DNA from: Ignavibacteriales bacterium UBA1304
GTDB taxonomy: Bacteria; Bacteroidota; Ignavibacteria; Ignavibacteriales; Ignavibacteriaceae
Assembly (NCBI GenBank): GCA_002307295.1
Contig: DBTY01000052.1
Coordinates: forward strand, 50,265 to 114,264
Length of the DNA stretch: 64,000 nucleotides
Reading direction: 5' to 3'
Shown here: positions 63,268 to 64,000 of the stretch, piece after piece
How positions within the stretch are numbered: the stretch's first letter is position 1
Layout: each line of letters opens with the position of its first letter
Notes under the pieces: generated by a model
What the model was told of the DNA's origin: nothing
Databases searched by the model: none
Seen by the model: the letters and a program-made list of their open reading frames with translations, nothing else
Position numbers and translations under genes: made by a program

Positions 63268-63771
63268 TCATTGGTTGAAATTCATAAATCGTCTAAAAAA
63301 GGCAACGGCAAGAATTCCTGAAGCAGAAACAAATAAAAGCGTTAAATAAAAGGTGTCGCCTTCGGGATCTTTAAATCCATTTAGATTAACTTTATAAATA
63401 TGCTGGAAGGTCATAAAGAAAAATACTAAAGTCATGTTTGCATACAAATAAAGAAATTTTAAAAAATCATTAAATGTCTGTTGTTTTCTATCCGGGGCCA
63501 TCCAGTGATCTTTATTTGGGATATTCAGAAATTTAGCGGGGATGCGCTCTAAAAATAATCCTACAAATAAAAAGAAACCGCTTGTAAGCAAAACGAGTCC
63601 GGCATGGATAAGAATAAAAACTTTTTTGGCGAACCACAAAGTCGGCATACCGTCTCTGTTAAAACGGGATGCAATGCTTGCCGGAAGAATATTATAAAAA
63701 TATATAATCTGCCCAAACGAGATTAGCGCTAATACGATAAATAAATAAAAAACAATTTTATCGGTTTTCAT
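63268..63771 (-). CDS. DUF1648-like small membrane protein
   Basis: A 167-residue integral membrane protein with about four hydrophobic segments. The N-terminal helix and following IYFYNILPASIASRFNRDG resemble the DUF1648 domain, where a Leu-Pro motif and a conserved His or Arg region precede a Gly. A charged loop (NIPNKDHWMAPDRKQQTFND) separates the two halves. Relatives include SdpI-like immunity proteins and uncharacterised membrane proteins, and no function can be assigned. It lies 89 bp upstream of the TPR gene on the same strand and may share its transcript. Confidence 0.7.
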   Translation of the reverse strand: MKTDKIVFYLFIVLALISFGQIIYFYNILPASIASRFNRDGMPTLWFAKKVFILIHAGLVLLTSGFFLFVGLFLERIPAKFLNIPNKDHWMAPDRKQQTFNDFLKFLYLYANMTLVFFFMTFQHIYKVNLNGFKDPEGDTFYLTLLFVSASGILAVAFFRRFMNFNQ

Positions 63772-64000
63772 TTTTTGTTATTACAAGGCGGTTGATTTTA
63801 TTTTATATGGCTTACGCAACTAAAAAAAACGCGTTTGGAAGAATTGCAATGCGTTTCTGAGGGCTTTAAAAATAAACGCCCCATTTTATTGCATAATAAT
63901 GGTTAAATATATCTTGTTAAGCGATAATAATCAATAGTATTAATTCAAATTCAGGGTTAAACTATTTTTAATCTGATCACATCCGTCCAAAACGAAGAAA
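63772..64000. other. Gene-free right edge
   Basis: 229 bp of AT-rich sequence up to the window edge. I see no ORF, RNA gene or repeat. The promoter of the DUF1648-like gene should lie here. Confidence 0.4.

Noticed and set aside
1..64000. CRISPR arrays, tRNA or rRNA genes, insertion sequences, integrases
   Set aside because: Looked for on both strands; no regularly spaced repeats, no cloverleaf-like conserved TTCGANTC arms in context, and no transposase or integrase motifs among the proteins.

Overview
The window looks like chromosome from an Ignavibacteria-type member of the Bacteroidota/Chlorobi group. The evidence is AT-rich DNA, three secreted proteins with a C-terminal type IX secretion (T9SS) sorting domain of the NYPNPFNP...GxKVxxL...SGTYFYxI...KKMxLxK type, a large TonB-dependent receptor with a carboxypeptidase-regulatory-like N-terminus, and many secreted glycoside hydrolases with no SusD partner. 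No rRNA, tRNA, CRISPR array, integrase or transposase is visible.

1-34 kb is a glycan-utilisation island. It opens with a fucose operon on + (end of an unidentified gene, fucA, fucI, fucP). A five-gene - strand operon follows, transcribed GH20, GH2, GH29, GH29, GH95, and covers removal of fucose, N-acetylhexosamine and probably galactose. From a shared divergent promoter region the + strand runs: Na+/solute symporter, alpha/beta hydrolase, GH92 alpha-mannosidase and a ROK-type regulator ending at a strong terminator. A second + group follows: GH94 phosphorylase, GH130 phosphorylase, CBM9-like protein, GH125 alpha-mannosidase and GH3. These activities fit exo-degradation of fucosylated N-glycans, with phosphorolysis of the Man-GlcNAc and GlcNAc-GlcNAc core inside the cell. 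That reading is inference from family membership.

34-43 kb holds surface and secreted proteins: the TonB-dependent receptor, a beta-helix protein and a BACON-domain protein (the last two with nearly identical T9SS tails), and a C39-like peptidase with dockerin-like repeats.

43-50 kb is a - strand heavy-metal-type RND efflux operon (TolC-like protein, lipoprotein adaptor, RND pump) headed by a small Cys-containing exported protein. A repetitive T9SS cargo protein follows on +.

51-64 kb is mostly housekeeping: a secreted unknown, two methyltransferases, peptide deformylase, cysK, a LytS/LytTR-type two-component pair, an acyl-ACP thioesterase, a glutathione peroxidase, a TPR membrane protein and a DUF1648-like protein, plus an unrecognised two-gene pair (59.2-60.5 kb).

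The most striking non-coding signal is upstream of cysK. A 26-codon leader ORF with Cys codons at 11-13 and 16 is followed by a perfect 14-bp terminator hairpin and by a segment able to form a competing antiterminator, the layout of a cysteine-responsive transcription attenuator. Two GC-rich palindromic repeat copies flank the methyltransferase at 58.3 kb.
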